A program made the translations under genes and the position numbers. The notes under the pieces are model-generated. The model saw only the letters and a list, made by a program, of their open reading frames with translations, had not been told where the DNA came from and ran no database searches. Of a stretch of 64,000 nucleotides of DNA, positions 10,056 to 21,700 are shown one piece after another (within the stretch, counting starts at the first letter, position 1; each line of letters opens with the position of its first letter). This DNA comes from Drosophila miranda (Eukaryota; Arthropoda; Insecta; Diptera; Drosophilidae): assembly GCF_003369915.1 (NCBI RefSeq), contig NW_022881603.1, positions 27,959,522 through 28,023,521 on the forward strand, written 5' to 3'.

Positions 10056-12268
10056 GCTTGCTCTGCAGATTTCCCCTCCAAGGATACCAAATTTCTAAGT
10101 CTAATCTTTCCGAGAACCCTCCCTGCTGGAGAATTAAATTCATTTTGCTCGTTATGTTCCCCGCAAGCCTTCCGCTTTTGTTTCGGTTTCTCAGTTTTTC
10201 CTGCGGTCAACTGTCGGCCGTATAATAAATTGATTTCGTCGGCTTTGTTTGCGGCCATTAAGCTATCTATGTGGAGGCAGGCTCCACGGCCACGCCCCAG
10301 CTCAGATTTGTTGTTCATTGTTTAATGAATGGCAGGCAAATTTGGCCGCCTTTGTGTCTGTGCCTGTGGTCGGGTAAAACCCTTTAGAACGGTGGAGATT
10401 TGTGAATGGCTTTTTTCGCAGTTTCCCAGATATTTGTGTCTGTTTTTTTCTGGCATGCTCGCTTCGTTGGACAAAACACAACTGATAATCAGGGGCCTAC
10501 AAGGCCTAGGCTCAATAAAAGCGCCACTTGTCCGGAAAGCCAAAAGCGAGAGAACTTTTTATCCAAAGAGCGAGGCATGTCCTCTGGTCCTCTGCTCCAT
10601 CATCATTTGTCATTGTCAGCCAACGGAGTGTGATGGCCCGCTCCATTTTGCATTGGGCCTCTAAGTAGATGAGGGATAAGGACGAGAATGGTGCCCGATT
10701 CAGATTCTGTGCCGATTTCCGCTCTCGTCTCCATCCCGCGCTGAGTGCACTCGGCTGACTTTTGAGCGCGATTCGACGGCATTATACGAGGGCCGCTCCC
10801 TCGTTTTCGTGTGCATTCAGCGATGCGCTAATCAAATTATAAATCGCACCCATTGGAAAGTCGTTCGTTGCAGTTCCCGACATTGTCATCATCAGCCCAG
10901 AGAATCATAATTCTCACAAAAGAAGCAGCGAGTGCCTGTCCAGCCCTGTCCCCCATTTGAGTTGCTGCGGGGCTGCCATAATGGATGTCAGTGGGGCTGC
11001 ATCTGGGTCGCAGGTCCATTTGCCCCTTAGTTTTTGCCAAATTTTTGTTTTTTCAGCACGTAATTGTGGGGCACAGCCGAGGACTGTGGGCTGTTGAGGT
11101 GTTGGCCCGGAACATGCCACATTGGGCGCATAACAATGCCATTTCTTTAATTAACAATTTGCATTTGCTGTTTTTCCCCCTGATATACGAGTATTCATTA
11201 CTGTTTGCTGTCGGTCGGGCTTTTGTTTCGCTTAATTGCTGTTTACTTTGGGCAACTACGAACACTTGCCGAAATATAGTAGAGTTCCACTTCCACCGAA
11301 GTAATGGTGGAAGACGCATGTGCATAAGCAGATCTTTCGATTCCTTTCCGACTATGTGGTCTGCTCCTTTGCTAATGAATCAAAATCCCATCAAATCTTG
11401 CAAGCTGGATGGAAATCTGTTTGAGGTGGTTCTTCCTCTTGCTAGCCACTGGCTTCTTTGCAGACCTGAGATAGTAATTTATTTCTTAAAAAGTGAAATC
11501 CATTAACACAAATTCTTTTCTTTCTCCCTCTTCCTCGCTGCACCCACTCAGGGATAACTCTTCTCCGTTTTTCTCCCAACACGAAAGAGAGAAATTGCAA
11601 TCACCTTTGTAATTGTGCTCTGCTACTTTTCAGCTTTATCGCAATGGCAATGCCAACAGCTTTGCTTTGTGCACTAAAAGTATTAAATTTCCTCAAATAT
11701 TCCGGGCATACACACATACAGACACACTCGTACATAAGCCAGAATGCAACAACGGGGCTAGCAGCCTTTTGTGGGGATTCCCCTTTATGGCTTTCGTTCG
11801 GTCATCGTCGTCGCCGTACCGCAGTAAGTCACAACTAAATGCTTTCAATTCCTTTTGCTGCCATTTTCTGCCTTTATCGTGGCCAGCGCTTAACTTTAAA
11901 AATAGTTTTGTATTGTTGCTATTCCCATTGTTAATGGAATCGCACGAGTGCACCCAGGAAACCATTTAGTGCTGAAACATCGCTGCAAAGAGAATGTTAG
12001 CTACAATGTTGGATAACAGGCCATGTAAAGTGGAACGGATCCTGCCCGTGCCCGTTCATTCCTATGCTAACGATCTTCCAATATACATATGTATCTACCA
12101 TATATTACGAACTATTTGTGTACCCTCTCATGTGCCCTCTCATCCTCTCGCATCATTCTGTTATGTTAAAAATATTGTTTTCAGTGTATCGTTGTATTTC
12201 TCATCTTCCTTTTCTGTCAGCTAAAACAATAACAATGACAGAGTGCAGAACGCAATCGTTTGCCATCT
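10056..12268. other. Long non-coding stretch shared by both arms
   Basis: About 2.2 kb without a supportable gene, mirrored at 35045-37261 with few differences by eye. It has scattered T-rich tracts and a CATATGTAT-type run near 12080. It may hold regulatory DNA of the flanking genes; nothing specific is recognised. Confidence 0.55.
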
Positions 12269-12276
12269 CCTTCCAG

Positions 12277-13643
12277 CAGTGTTGCCAGATTTTGAGCGCC
12301 AAAATAAGCTAGATTTTACAAAAATACAAGCTAGAACAAGCTAAAAATTGTAAAAAACAGGCTAAAAAATAGGCTAAAATAAAACAACACATAGATATAT
12401 ACATTTATAATTGTGTTATTATTTCATCCAATTCGCTATTGCTTGAATCGGTATATTTATCGCTGGAACGTATTAAATTTAAATATTTCTCCGGTAATTG
12501 ATAGTTGTGACAACATTTTCCATGACGGCGCAATCCATATCTGTAAAATTCAAAAGAATTTTAGTCATATTCATGAAACAATTAAATATTTCTAAAACAA
12601 ACCTTATATTTAATATTGAGTTTAAGGATTTAACGGTCATTTTGTTCCTTAGCTTGGTCTTAACAATATTCATTTGACTGAATACACGTTCAATAGCAGC
12701 ATTTGACCACGGTAGACTTAAAATGCCAATGGCAAATAAAGCGATTTCTTCAAAAGGCTTGTTTTTGCCAGCATCTTTATAAGTCAGTACTTCTGACCAA
12801 AATTGTATCGTGTCATCTGTACTTTGCCAAGGGACTAATTGAATTTTGCCATATTGGGCAAGAATTCCATCTATATTCTTATAGTTAAAGTGTTCCAATA
12901 TGGAAATGAGATCATTATGATTTTTATTATGTTCGAGTACATTTTCTGCTGCAAAAACTTTCTAATGTTTTTGTGTTTTCTAATTTTCTAAGTTTTTCTA
13001 ATGTCTCAAAATTATCTGGAAGTCTGAAATTAAGCATCAGATTATTATTTATTTTTAATATCAAATCCAATTGAAGCTTACCTTTCTCTGAGTTGGATAA
13101 TTAGCTCCTTTATAAAATCCTTGCACATCTCTCTGATTTCGTTAACTTCATTATTATAATTTTTCTCTTTAATTTCCTTTTCAAATAAATATCCCATATA
13201 TAATGAAGACACAGCAAATTCATCCAAGTCATCTTTCAAGACATCAATCTTTGCATCAGGCGGTATTATTTTATTTTTGAGGAAATCGATGCTTGTCGAT
13301 GAAAGTTTTGTTTGTAAACTGTTTTTGGCATGTTTTACACATTTACACATTTCACGATCACCAACCAAGTTTCTGTATAGACCGAAACTTTTCAACGAAA
13401 ATAAACCATAAATAAATTCTAAAATACCATGATACACCAAAATATGTACTACAAATATACTTTTTGTTCGATTTGTCTTAAAAAATACCAAAAAATACAT
13501 GTAGGATATAAAAAGGAAAAAATAAGCAAAGTGAAATTAAAAAAGGCTAGATTTAAAGCTATAAGCATTTTCATAATTTTTTAAGCTGTTCCGCTTTTAA
13601 ATAAGCTAGATCTAGCCTTAAATAAGCTAAATTGGCAACGCTG
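12277..13643 (-). mobile_element. Degraded hAT transposon, left arm
   Basis: A 1367-bp DNA transposon with imperfect terminal inverted repeats (CAGTGTTGCCAGATTT at 12277 and, reversed, CAGCGTTGCCAATTT at 13643). It is flanked by a perfect 8-bp target-site duplication CCTTCCAG (12269-12276 and 13644-13651), the hAT signature. The interior carries on the minus strand the C-terminal part of a hAT transposase with the dimerisation motif NAAIERVFSQMNIVKTKLR (about 12630-12700). Two intron-like gaps and a frame break separate the pieces. The N-terminal BED/DDE part is missing, so the copy is non-autonomous. Short direct repeats of the AGCTAGAT type occur near both ends. The same insertion sits in the right arm, so it is older than the palindrome. 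Confidence 0.93.
12405..13500 (-). pseudogene. hAT transposase remnant, left copy
   Basis: Three conserved pieces on the minus strand: an upstream exon ending EMCKDFIKELIIQLRER (13500-13081), a middle part with the hAT dimerisation region (12898-12604), and a terminal exon ending LDEIITQV just inside the element end. The first and last junctions look like real introns (GTAAGC...CAG, and GTTTGT...CAG before YGLRRHG). Between the first and second parts the frame shifts near LEKTKTLE. The catalytic DDE residues lie in a region not present here. Confidence 0.75.
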
Positions 13644-13651
13644 CCTTCCAG

Positions 13652-14018
13652 CGCTTGTCTTTTCTGAGCGCAGAGAAAGCCAGAGCGAACGACACATTGC
13701 GGTACTCGTGTGAGAGAGGGATTAACTCATACATGAAAAGCAATACTGAGCACGGCGCTCTTCCGACAGCGATAATATGTACATATGTACATATGTATAT
13801 TACATATGTGCAGATTTGCAGTTTTCAAATACATATGTATAATAATTGTATTCAAAGCCGAAACTACAGTCGCGATCGCGGACAAATCCAATTCGCTTTT
13901 CTGCTGAACGAAAGATTTCTTTTTTCTTGACTGCATAAACATTTTCGACGGCTGAGTAAGCGGAAATCTGAAGAACTTCATTTTCATTTAACTTCAACAC
14001 TTCTACAGCGAATATATG
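13652..14018. other. Upstream region of the DUF4803-like gene
   Basis: The stretch between the hAT element and the DUF4803-like gene. It has a dyad-rich run of CATATGTACATATGTA-type repeats (about 13775-13815) repeated in all three copies of this region (30340-30390, 33500-33550). It probably holds the promoter and 5' UTR; no TATA box is assigned. Confidence 0.5.
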
Positions 14019-16006
14019 ATGCCATCCTATTGATCCCACCCGCCCACAGCGCGATTCACAGAGCCGTGGATATAATAGAGATGATCAGAGATGTGACCAA
14101 CGCAATATTAAAGGTCTGTGATGTGGTAGAGTCTCTAGAAGATAAGGTCACCGGCACCCATGACAAGCAGCGCCAACTGATGAACCGCATCGAGGCGGTG
14201 GATGACCACATCCGTAATTTGGAGCAAATGGAATCTCTTCGCACTGCCCTGACCATCGAAACCTTGATCCAGGAGCTCCACCAGCAATCCCAGCTACAGC
14301 ACAAGCTGAATCTGGTCAAAGACCTCACCACAATCGTAAAAACGCGGTACGCACAGTTTGGCGACTATTTCCAGCATAAGGATGCTCTGGAGGCGGCCAC
14401 GCTTCTCAAATTTGCCGAGTGGAACGTGGACCCAGGCTCCACTTCGTTGGCTATGCAGCTGGAGCTGCTACATTCGGTTCTATTTGGGGATGAGAGACAG
14501 GCGGACAACAAGACCGACTTTGTCAACACGCTGCTGTCTCAACTGACGCTTACCTACGAGGAGTCACCGGGACAGATGTGCATGGCCAAACACTCCGCCC
14601 AGCAGTTTCCATTTCAGCTCTACACAAGTGTAGCCCTCACCGAGCTCAAGGCCTACAGTATGATGGAGTTTTCCTGGATGATCCAGCGGGAGCTCGGGAA
14701 GGGCAACTTCACCCAGGAGATAGCTTTGATGCGCAATAACTACGCCCGGCGTATGGAATCCTCCGTGAAGGTTCTTAGTCAGGTGATGGCTCGCAGCGGG
14801 CGTGTCTACTGGCGCTGTGATCCCGGAAAGGATAAGCACGTGTCCGGGGAGACCTACGATCGGGTTACGCGTATCCTGCAGGGCTACGTGGAGAACGAGG
14901 CCAACTTGGGCGAGAACCAGGGATGCTGGGGTACCTGTGGCGACTATCCGGACACTCGCTCCAATGGCTGCTACAAGGGAGACAAAGAGTTTTGCAGCAA
15001 GCAGACGCCTTGCAACGGAAGACTCTATAACTGCGGCGACATGGACTCGGATGTGGAGATCTGCCCGTCCGAGGGGAACTCTTCGCGACGCTATGAATAC
15101 ATTCAATCTGATGATGGGGCGACTCTCGGCAGGAAGAGCTCCAACGGCAGATGCGAGTCGGCCACTAAAACGGCCTCATCATTCTGGCACTATATTCTCT
15201 GGCGCTGCTCCTACTGCTTCTGCCTGTGCGACGAGCAGGGACCTCTCTCTGATCGCTACTTCAACCTGCGTGACTCGCTGTCTGACTTCATGGAGAACAA
15301 GGTGGTAACAGGTGTGCGCTTCGTGAAGAGTAATCGCGTCTTTCACTTGCAGCTGCAGCAGGGCGAGCTCTTGCCTCGTGGAGCAATCAATGTGTCCTCT
15401 CTAGAATGGCTGCCGCTGGACTCATACCACCTTAACGATGTGGATGTTCGCAACGACTACGACTACCACACTCTCACCGTCGACAGCCGCGCCATGGACC
15501 TGGACGAGATAACTTCCGGCTCGAACTGCTCCCTTGTGGTGACTGGGGCCCGCTTTCGCGTCTGGCACAAGCACCTCAACCTGGAGGTGCGGTTCAGCTA
15601 TTTCCACTTCCCCACTGGACGGCTGGTGGAACCGAAGCGCAACAGCGTCTGGTTGAACAACAGCAACTCGGAGAAAACCATCGAAAAGCCACTTCAAGTG
15701 CTGATCGTCAAAGAGGCTGATGTGCCCACTGCCGCAGATCTGCCCTCGTTGCCGCTGTCCACATCGAATCAGTATATGAACTTTTTCAGCTCCAGCAAGG
15801 TGAAAGACGCGTCCCAGAACACTTTGCCCTTCATTGATGTGCAGGAGGTTGTGCCCCATCCGGCTGTTCCTCTGGCCGGCCTAGGCATCTTTTACAAGAG
15901 TCGTCCTGGTTCCGGAGGCTTCTTTGCCCCCAAAGTTGTTACCTATGATTACTCGCAGTATCTCAGGGAAGTATCTCTCTCAACAATCCAAGATGATAGT
16001 TATTAA
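14019..16006 (+). pseudogene. Secreted DUF4803-like protein gene, left copy (signal peptide lost)
   Basis: Single-exon gene of unknown function. From about 14030 the frame is open for over 650 codons: an N-terminal helical, coiled-coil-like half (to about residue 250), a Cys-rich stretch (about 300-400, including CWGTCGD and CSYCFCLCDEQ), and a C-terminal part with NKVVTGVRFVKSNR and VTGARFRVWHKHLNLEVRF, which resembles the insect DUF4803 family. Compared with the right-arm copies, 25 bp directly after the ATG are deleted, removing most of the signal peptide (MRLKLFLVFAILLIPPAHSA in the others) and throwing the ATG out of frame (stop after four codons). So the body is intact but not translatable from its own start. 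An AATAAA lies about 20 bp after the stop. Confidence 0.8.
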
Positions 16007-16382
16007 CTTGAAAATTAATATATGACAATAAAAAACGCGCCTAATTTCAAAAAAAGAACAGCTAACATTTCTGTGAAGCGCATAAAAGACTCTTAACCCA
16101 TTGTCCACCAGTGGGTACTAAAATACCCTCCACGAAAATGATGCCTTGAAGAATTTTAGCAAAGTTTGGGTGAAAGATAGTCGTGGTAATTTTTATCTAA
16201 AGATGAAGGATAAGATGGACCTACAAGAGTAATTATTAGTATTAGTATTATATTCCGCGGCTTAACTCAAGTTGTCGTTCTGTTTAAAAAACGAGGGCTT
16301 GAGTAGGCTAAGTTCGTTGTTTCATCGGTATATCGTCCCACGACATTTGACATTGAAGTTTTTAAACCACTAACATCACCAC
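16007..16382. other. Intergenic region DUF4803-like gene to Rpi
   Basis: Contains the poly-A signal of the upstream gene and presumably the Rpi promoter. Mirrored at 27819-28193. No specific motif is assigned. Confidence 0.5.
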
Positions 16383-17210
16383 ATGTTATTGGGTTTACTT
16401 CGTCGGGGTTTATCGCAACCACATTTCAATCAACATCTTTTGAACGCGCAGCAGCTTTTATTGGGTGCACAGACAAGGAACATGGGCGACGAGATTTCAT
16501 TGGACGAGGCCAAAAAGAAGGCCGCACGCACGGCCGTGGACGAGTGGGTGAAGGAGGACACAAAAATTTTAGGGATTGGAAGCGGCTCGACGGTCGTGTA
16601 CGCGGTTCAGCGCATTGCAGAGCGTGTATGGAAGGATGGCGAGCTGACGGACCTGATCTGTGTGCCCTCGTCCTACCAGGCCCAGCATCTGATCTTGGAC
16701 TACAATCTCAACTTGGGCTCGGTGGATCGCAATCCCATCATCGATGTGGCCATCGACGGGGCCGACGAGGTGGACTCGAATATGGTATTGATCAAAGGCG
16801 GCGGTGGCTGCCTGCTGCAGGAGAAGGTTGTTGCCTCCTGCGCCAAAAAGTTCATTGTGGTGGCCGACTACACGAAGAAATCGTTGCATCTGGGCGAGCA
16901 ATGGTGCAAGGGCGTTCCAATTGAGGTTGCGCCCATGGCCCAAGTTCCCATAAAGCTGCAGATCGAGGCCATGTTTGGTGGCGAGGTCGTACTGCGCATG
17001 GCAAAGGTAAAGGCTGGACCCATTATAACCGATAATGGCAATTTTCTGCTCGACTGGAAGTTCGTTGGCAAGCGGGAGTACAACTGGGATGAAGTGAATC
17101 GCGCCATCACCATGATCCCAGGCGTCTTGGAGACGGGACTCTTCGTTGACACGGCCCACAAGTGCTACTTCGGCATGGTCGATGGCAGTGTTAAGGCTCA
17201 GTCCAAGTAA
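16383..17210 (+). CDS. Rpi: Ribose-5-phosphate isomerase A, left copy (intact)
   Basis: Interconverts ribose-5-phosphate and ribulose-5-phosphate in the non-oxidative pentose phosphate pathway. The 275-residue single-exon frame carries the family motifs in order: [13 protein letters not shown] (phosphate loop, near residue 62), IDGADEVD (near 127), and [11 protein letters not shown] (active site, near 140). The start at 16383 gives a 33-residue leader rich in Leu/Gln/Arg; the Met of [12 protein letters not shown] (16482) fits the usual cytosolic start, so two starts are possible. An AATAAA follows near 17268. TEX261 lies tail to tail on the other strand with about 210 bp between stops. The right-arm copy has a 10-bp frame-breaking deletion; this one shows none. 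Confidence 0.95.
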   Translation: MLLGLLRRGLSQPHFNQHLLNAQQLLLGAQTRNMGDEISLDEAKKKAARTAVDEWVKEDTKILGIGSGSTVVYAVQRIAERVWKDGELTDLICVPSSYQAQHLILDYNLNLGSVDRNPIIDVAIDGADEVDSNMVLIKGGGGCLLQEKVVASCAKKFIVVADYTKKSLHLGEQWCKGVPIEVAPMAQVPIKLQIEAMFGGEVVLRMAKVKAGPIITDNGNFLLDWKFVGKREYNWDEVNRAITMIPGVLETGLFVDTAHKCYFGMVDGSVKAQSK

Positions 17211-17424
17211 ATCTCGTACTATATTTCTATTTTCACAGGGATTCGTTTAAAATTAAATGTTGGCCATTAATAAAGGAATGTGCATCTTGCATTTATCTAT
17301 GTACGTATGTATACTTGCTCGCTTGTCTGGATTATAGGTAAAAAAAAATAAATAATCAAAGGAACTACTCTAGATACTAGATCATTCGCATTCCTATTTG
17401 CACACATCTCTGAATATGTAAGTT

Positions 17425-18076
17425 CTAAAACGCCTTCTTGCTCCGCGCTGGGAGCAGCTGCTCCTTCATATAGTTGAAAAGGGAGAGCAGCCCCTGCTTC
17501 TTGTTCCGCGAGAAGTAATTGCTGACCACGTCCGGGCTCCGCCTGCTCTGCTTATTCACCGTGGGCAGGACGCTGTAGTTGGCACTGAGCGAGACGAACA
17601 GGGCGAAGGGCACGATCCACATGCAGACGGTGAAGTAGGCAAGCACCTAAAAGCAATAATTGTGATCAGTCGTTTAATTCAGTCCAACTCCCCAAGGCAC
17701 TCACCTGAGTGAAAAGCAGATAGACGGTGGTGAAATACTGAAATGCTAGGAAATGATTGACCACCAGCATGACGAGGGAGCCCAGGAAGGGCACAGACAG
17801 CAGGCGTATGAATGGAAAACCCCCCATTATCGATAGGTGGAAGCCCTGCGCCACAAAGCCGCACAGCAGCATGCTCCAGGGGAACTCCTCGAAAATCATC
17901 AGCATGATGTACACAAAGACTGTGAAGCTGATCATGAACAGAATGCACCGCCGTGCCTGTGTCGTGTACTCTTCCGCGAGTTCCGCCAAATAGTAAAGTC
18001 CAGCCACTATGGACAGAGTAAGGAACGTGATCTGGATACCAAGGGATATCCATCCCAGAATGTACAGGAAACCCAT
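17425..18076 (-). CDS. TEX261: TEX261/SVP26-family membrane protein, left copy (intact)
   Basis: Two exons (18076-17705 and 17646-17425) joined across a 58-bp intron with GTGAGT donor and TTTTAG acceptor, giving 197 residues, the usual length of TEX261. Four or five hydrophobic segments are visible (FLYILGWISLGIQITF at the start, then about 30-50, 58-78, 95-125, 128-150), followed by a polar C-tail (KQSRRSPDVVSNYFSRN). The family (yeast Svp26/Erv26) cycles between ER and Golgi as a cargo adaptor for COPII vesicles. The start is the first Met before the hydrophobic segment. It is head to head with mahj across about 650 bp. It differs from the right copies by single residues only (Tyr in SANYSV here). 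Confidence 0.93.
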
Positions 18077-18723
18077 TACATAAACTGCACTTCATACTTT
18101 GATTTGACAAATGAATATAAAGCCGATGGCACCGCCAAAACAAAACAATAGGATTTTGTTTTTCTCTCGATCTGGTCGGTCGTCACAAATCAAACCAGGC
18201 TGCCAGACGGCTGCGATGTGGCAGCAGCTTTTGGTTTAATGTTAATAGCTATGTGAGATTAGACTTTGGGAACTGACTAGCTGCAAAAACCATACATATG
18301 TATATATACATACGTTCAGTTGGCGATCCAGTTGTTCCGTTTTGCTGGCTGGAAAGCATATTGTCAAAAATAATGCCTCAAATAGCCTCAAATAGAGGCT
18401 ACGCACTCTAATTATGGGTTTTTCTACTCTCTTCGCAGCAAATTTATCAAAGTCTAGTGTCGTACAGCCATAAGGGATATGCGAAGTGTCAACAAAAAAA
18501 AAACATTCGAAAAAATAACAAAAATCAGACCCGACCCGGCTACATTGTTTCCCCACCTATCGACCAGGGCTGCATGGTTTCAGCATCGATTGCTCAAGTC
18601 ATCGATATATCGGTTCGAGCGCGTGGTATGCCGCACGATTTATTTTCGCAAGCTGACTAAATTATTTACTAACCGTGAGACTGCTGTGAATCTGTTGGTG
18701 CGCGTTAAACGTATTTTCACATT
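18077..18723. promoter_or_regulatory. Divergent intergenic region between TEX261 and mahj
   Basis: About 650 bp between two head-to-head genes, present three times in the window (also 25493-26139 and 31478-32124). It must hold both promoters. It has an ATCGATATATCG dyad near 18601-18612 that resembles DRE-type sites, a CATATG/TATATA run near 18296-18312 and a poly-A tract near 18492. No start site is assigned. Confidence 0.5.
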
Positions 18724-21700
18724 TTGTCCACTTTGACAATGTCAGAGGGCGGTGAAAACGGTAACGAGGCGCTGGCCGGGGCGGCGCAGGAGGACGTTGA
18801 TGCGGAACCAGAGAGAGAGGCCATCATAGCTGTGGAAATTGCAAACGAAAGCGACGATGATAATGATGATGAGGCAGCCGCAGAAGAGGCAGGAGCAGAG
18901 GAGGATGCCATGAGCGGTGGTGATGCGGAAGCCGCTGAGGAAAACGAGAGCGACAGCAGCCCCGCCGCCGACGATGCCTTTGGCAATCAAGAAGAAGACA
19001 CAGCCGCCGATAGGCGCTCGTCCACCAAGAAAGAGCTGACGCAAATCATCGACCACTGGGAGCAGCAGCAGACTCAAAGTGGCTACGATCCCGTGCCCAC
19101 TCTGAAGAGGTAAGGCGAGAAGTGATGATTCATAATGATAAATTGATTGGCTAATTAATGAACCAATTGTAGTCTGGCGGAGATTTTTGAGCGCGAAAAA
19201 AATCCGCAAGGATCCGGATCCCTTGGACTCGAGGCATCCATATCGCGCCGATCCCAGCTGCCAGTATGGGCTGCTCCTCAAGTTGCTCTTCCTCAAAGAT
19301 GTGTTCATGGGGAAGGTGAGAAGAGCTGTCAACCATTATTTGGCTTCGAATTAAATCGTGTTTTGTACCCATACAGTTGCTAAACGACTATCTGCGCGAG
19401 AACTACTTCAGTCGCCAGACCATCAGTCGCAGCTCCCTGGAGCTGAACATCCTGGCGTGCCGCCTCATCCTGGAGATTATGCCAGGTCTGGAGACAACTG
19501 CCGTCTTCCAGACAGCCAACGACGATGGCACCATCAATCGCATCTACAGCTGGGCGGACGACAGCATCGAGCCGCTCCAGAGCTATGCCACCGGACTTCT
19601 TGCCGAGGCCATGGAGGTCAGCGACACTGCGATCAACTATTGCGATCAGAACATGCGCCTGGTACCCAAGATGATCAAGCGCCTGCACATGCTTCTAGCC
19701 ATAAGCAAAAGCGCCTCAGCGGACCACCCATCGGCGCTAAACTATTCAGCCGACAGCAGCGCCTCTGGTGGACTGCTCTGTTGGATGGCCTGCGGCAACG
19801 GAGCGTCGGCTCCGCAGTCGCCACAGCACAACGGAAGCGGCATTGCGAGTTCAAACCATGGCGATGCCTCCAACATGTCGATTCTCTTCGAGAACAGCCG
19901 CGATGCTTTCTACAAGTCGCGCTACTACAAGCGGATGTACATACCGCTGCACCCGCCATGCCAGCCAAAAACTGATCATGCGCTTTCTCACCAGCCTCGG
20001 CGAGTATCAGGAGTTCCTGGCCATGGCCTTCGAGAACAACGTGATGCAGCTGATATTCGGCTATCTGGAGAACCTGGATCGCCGCGACACTTGCCTCGCT
20101 TACGAGGGGCTCAAGTACTTGGCCTCCTTGCTTTGCCACAAGAAATTCGCTCTGGAGTTTATATCCCACGGCGGCCTGGAGGTAAGTGAATCTGCGGGGG
20201 GAAACTGTGGGAAAATCTCTGATAGACGCGGCATATCATTGTCCCATTTAGCTGATGCTGAAAGTACCGCGCCCTAGTCTGGCCACCACGGGCGTGTCCA
20301 TTGCCATTTACTATCTGGCGTACTGCGAGGATGCCATGGAGCGGATATGCAGCATGCAGCGTCCCCTCATCTCGGAGCTGGTGCGCTACGCGTTGTGGAT
20401 ATTGGGTCGCTGCCACGACTCCTCCAAGTGCCATGCCACCATGTTCTTCAGCCTGAGCTTCCAGTTCAAGGTGATTCTGGACGAGTTCGATGCCCACGAT
20501 GGTCTCCGTAAACTCTACAATGTTGTGACACTTTGAACGAACTCCTAAATGGAGGCAGATTGAGCTATTCTGTTGTGATATTGTAGATATCCGTGCTAAA
20601 GATACCCGATCTCAGCCAGAATGACAGCGACAACGATTCGGATATCAACGATGATGTGGAGTGGCCCTCAAGCGCTATATGGAGGCGCATTTCTTCTTCA
20701 AGTACAACAGCTTCCTCTCGCAGCACTATGCGACCTCCACCTCTCCCTCGTCGGCGCACTACTTCAACCAGAACCCAACTGTGGCGGCCAAACTCACCTT
20801 CGACCAGTTGCACGAGCAGATTCGCACACTCCAGGAGCACACATCGATCCGCGGCCACTGGCAGCCCGTGGACCAGCTGATGAAGCTGGGCGGCATCTCA
20901 ATGCTGCTGCGAATCATATCCTTCAGCTACGACTGGTTGAACAGCGGCCGCTCGGAGACGGTTCGGTCCGCATTGGATGCGCTAAGCGTGTGCTGTGTGA
21001 TTCCCCGTGTCTATGTGGTGCTGTGCGAGCGCATACAGATGCTGGACAAGACGACCACCTCGGGCTTCTGCTCTGTGCTGGGAGCGGCAGCCGGAGAAAT
21101 CACCTCCGACGCCGAGGTGCTGAAGTCGGCTATGGCCGTGCTCTGCCACTGCGTCTGCTCGCCGATCATACGCAAGGACAGCGGCAGTAGCCTGATCAAG
21201 TTTGGCAGCTCCTCTAAAAGGAACAAGGCCAACCACAAGTATGCCGAGGAGCTGATCGAGAAGGTGTGGGAGTCAGTCTGCTCCAACAATGGGATTGTGG
21301 TCCTGCTCTCCCTGATGCAGACCAAGGGCCCCATCACAGATGCGGACTGCATCAGAGGAATGGCCTGCCGAGCTCTGGCCGGTCTGGCCAGATCAGACCG
21401 CGTCAGACAGATCGTCAGCAAGCTTCCACTGTTCGCCGGCGGGCAGCTGCAGTGCCTGATGAGGGATCCCATTCTGCAGGAGAAGAGAGCCGAGCATGTG
21501 ATCTTCCAGAAGTACGCCCTCGAGCTGCTCGAGCGCGTGTCGGGCAAGACCAAGGCGCTGAACAATCCGCTGGATCCGTCGCTCTCCAACATGCACAAGG
21601 CAAACGTGATTGCCCAGACCCGCATCCAGTACAACGAGCAGCAGCTCTACCAGCTGATCTTCGAGCACCTGGAGAGCAAGGACCTCTCGCAGACCGCCCA

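Larger units (their letters stand above)
1..21400. repeat. Left arm of a ~20-kb inverted repeat (palindrome)
   Basis: The sequence from base 1 to 21400 reappears in reverse complement from 42281 back to 22753. Base 1 pairs with 42281 and base 21400 with 22753, found by matching the outer MAIP1-like gene end and the mahj exon at the centre. By eye the arms differ by scattered substitutions and many small indels, plus three large differences: a 4.9-kb LINE and a 108-bp fragment only in this arm, and a 2.7-kb partial duplication only in the other. The left end is cut by the window, so the arm is longer than shown. Confidence 0.95.

Noticed and set aside
10329-11506. Frames of 100-170 codons in the shared non-coding stretch
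   Set aside because: No recognisable motif, no splice support, and similar frames occur on both strands as expected by chance.
19377-20277. Several long overlapping frames on both strands in mahj exons as separate genes
   Set aside because: They are shadow frames of a GC-rich coding exon; the exon phases and DCAF1 motifs fix the real frame.
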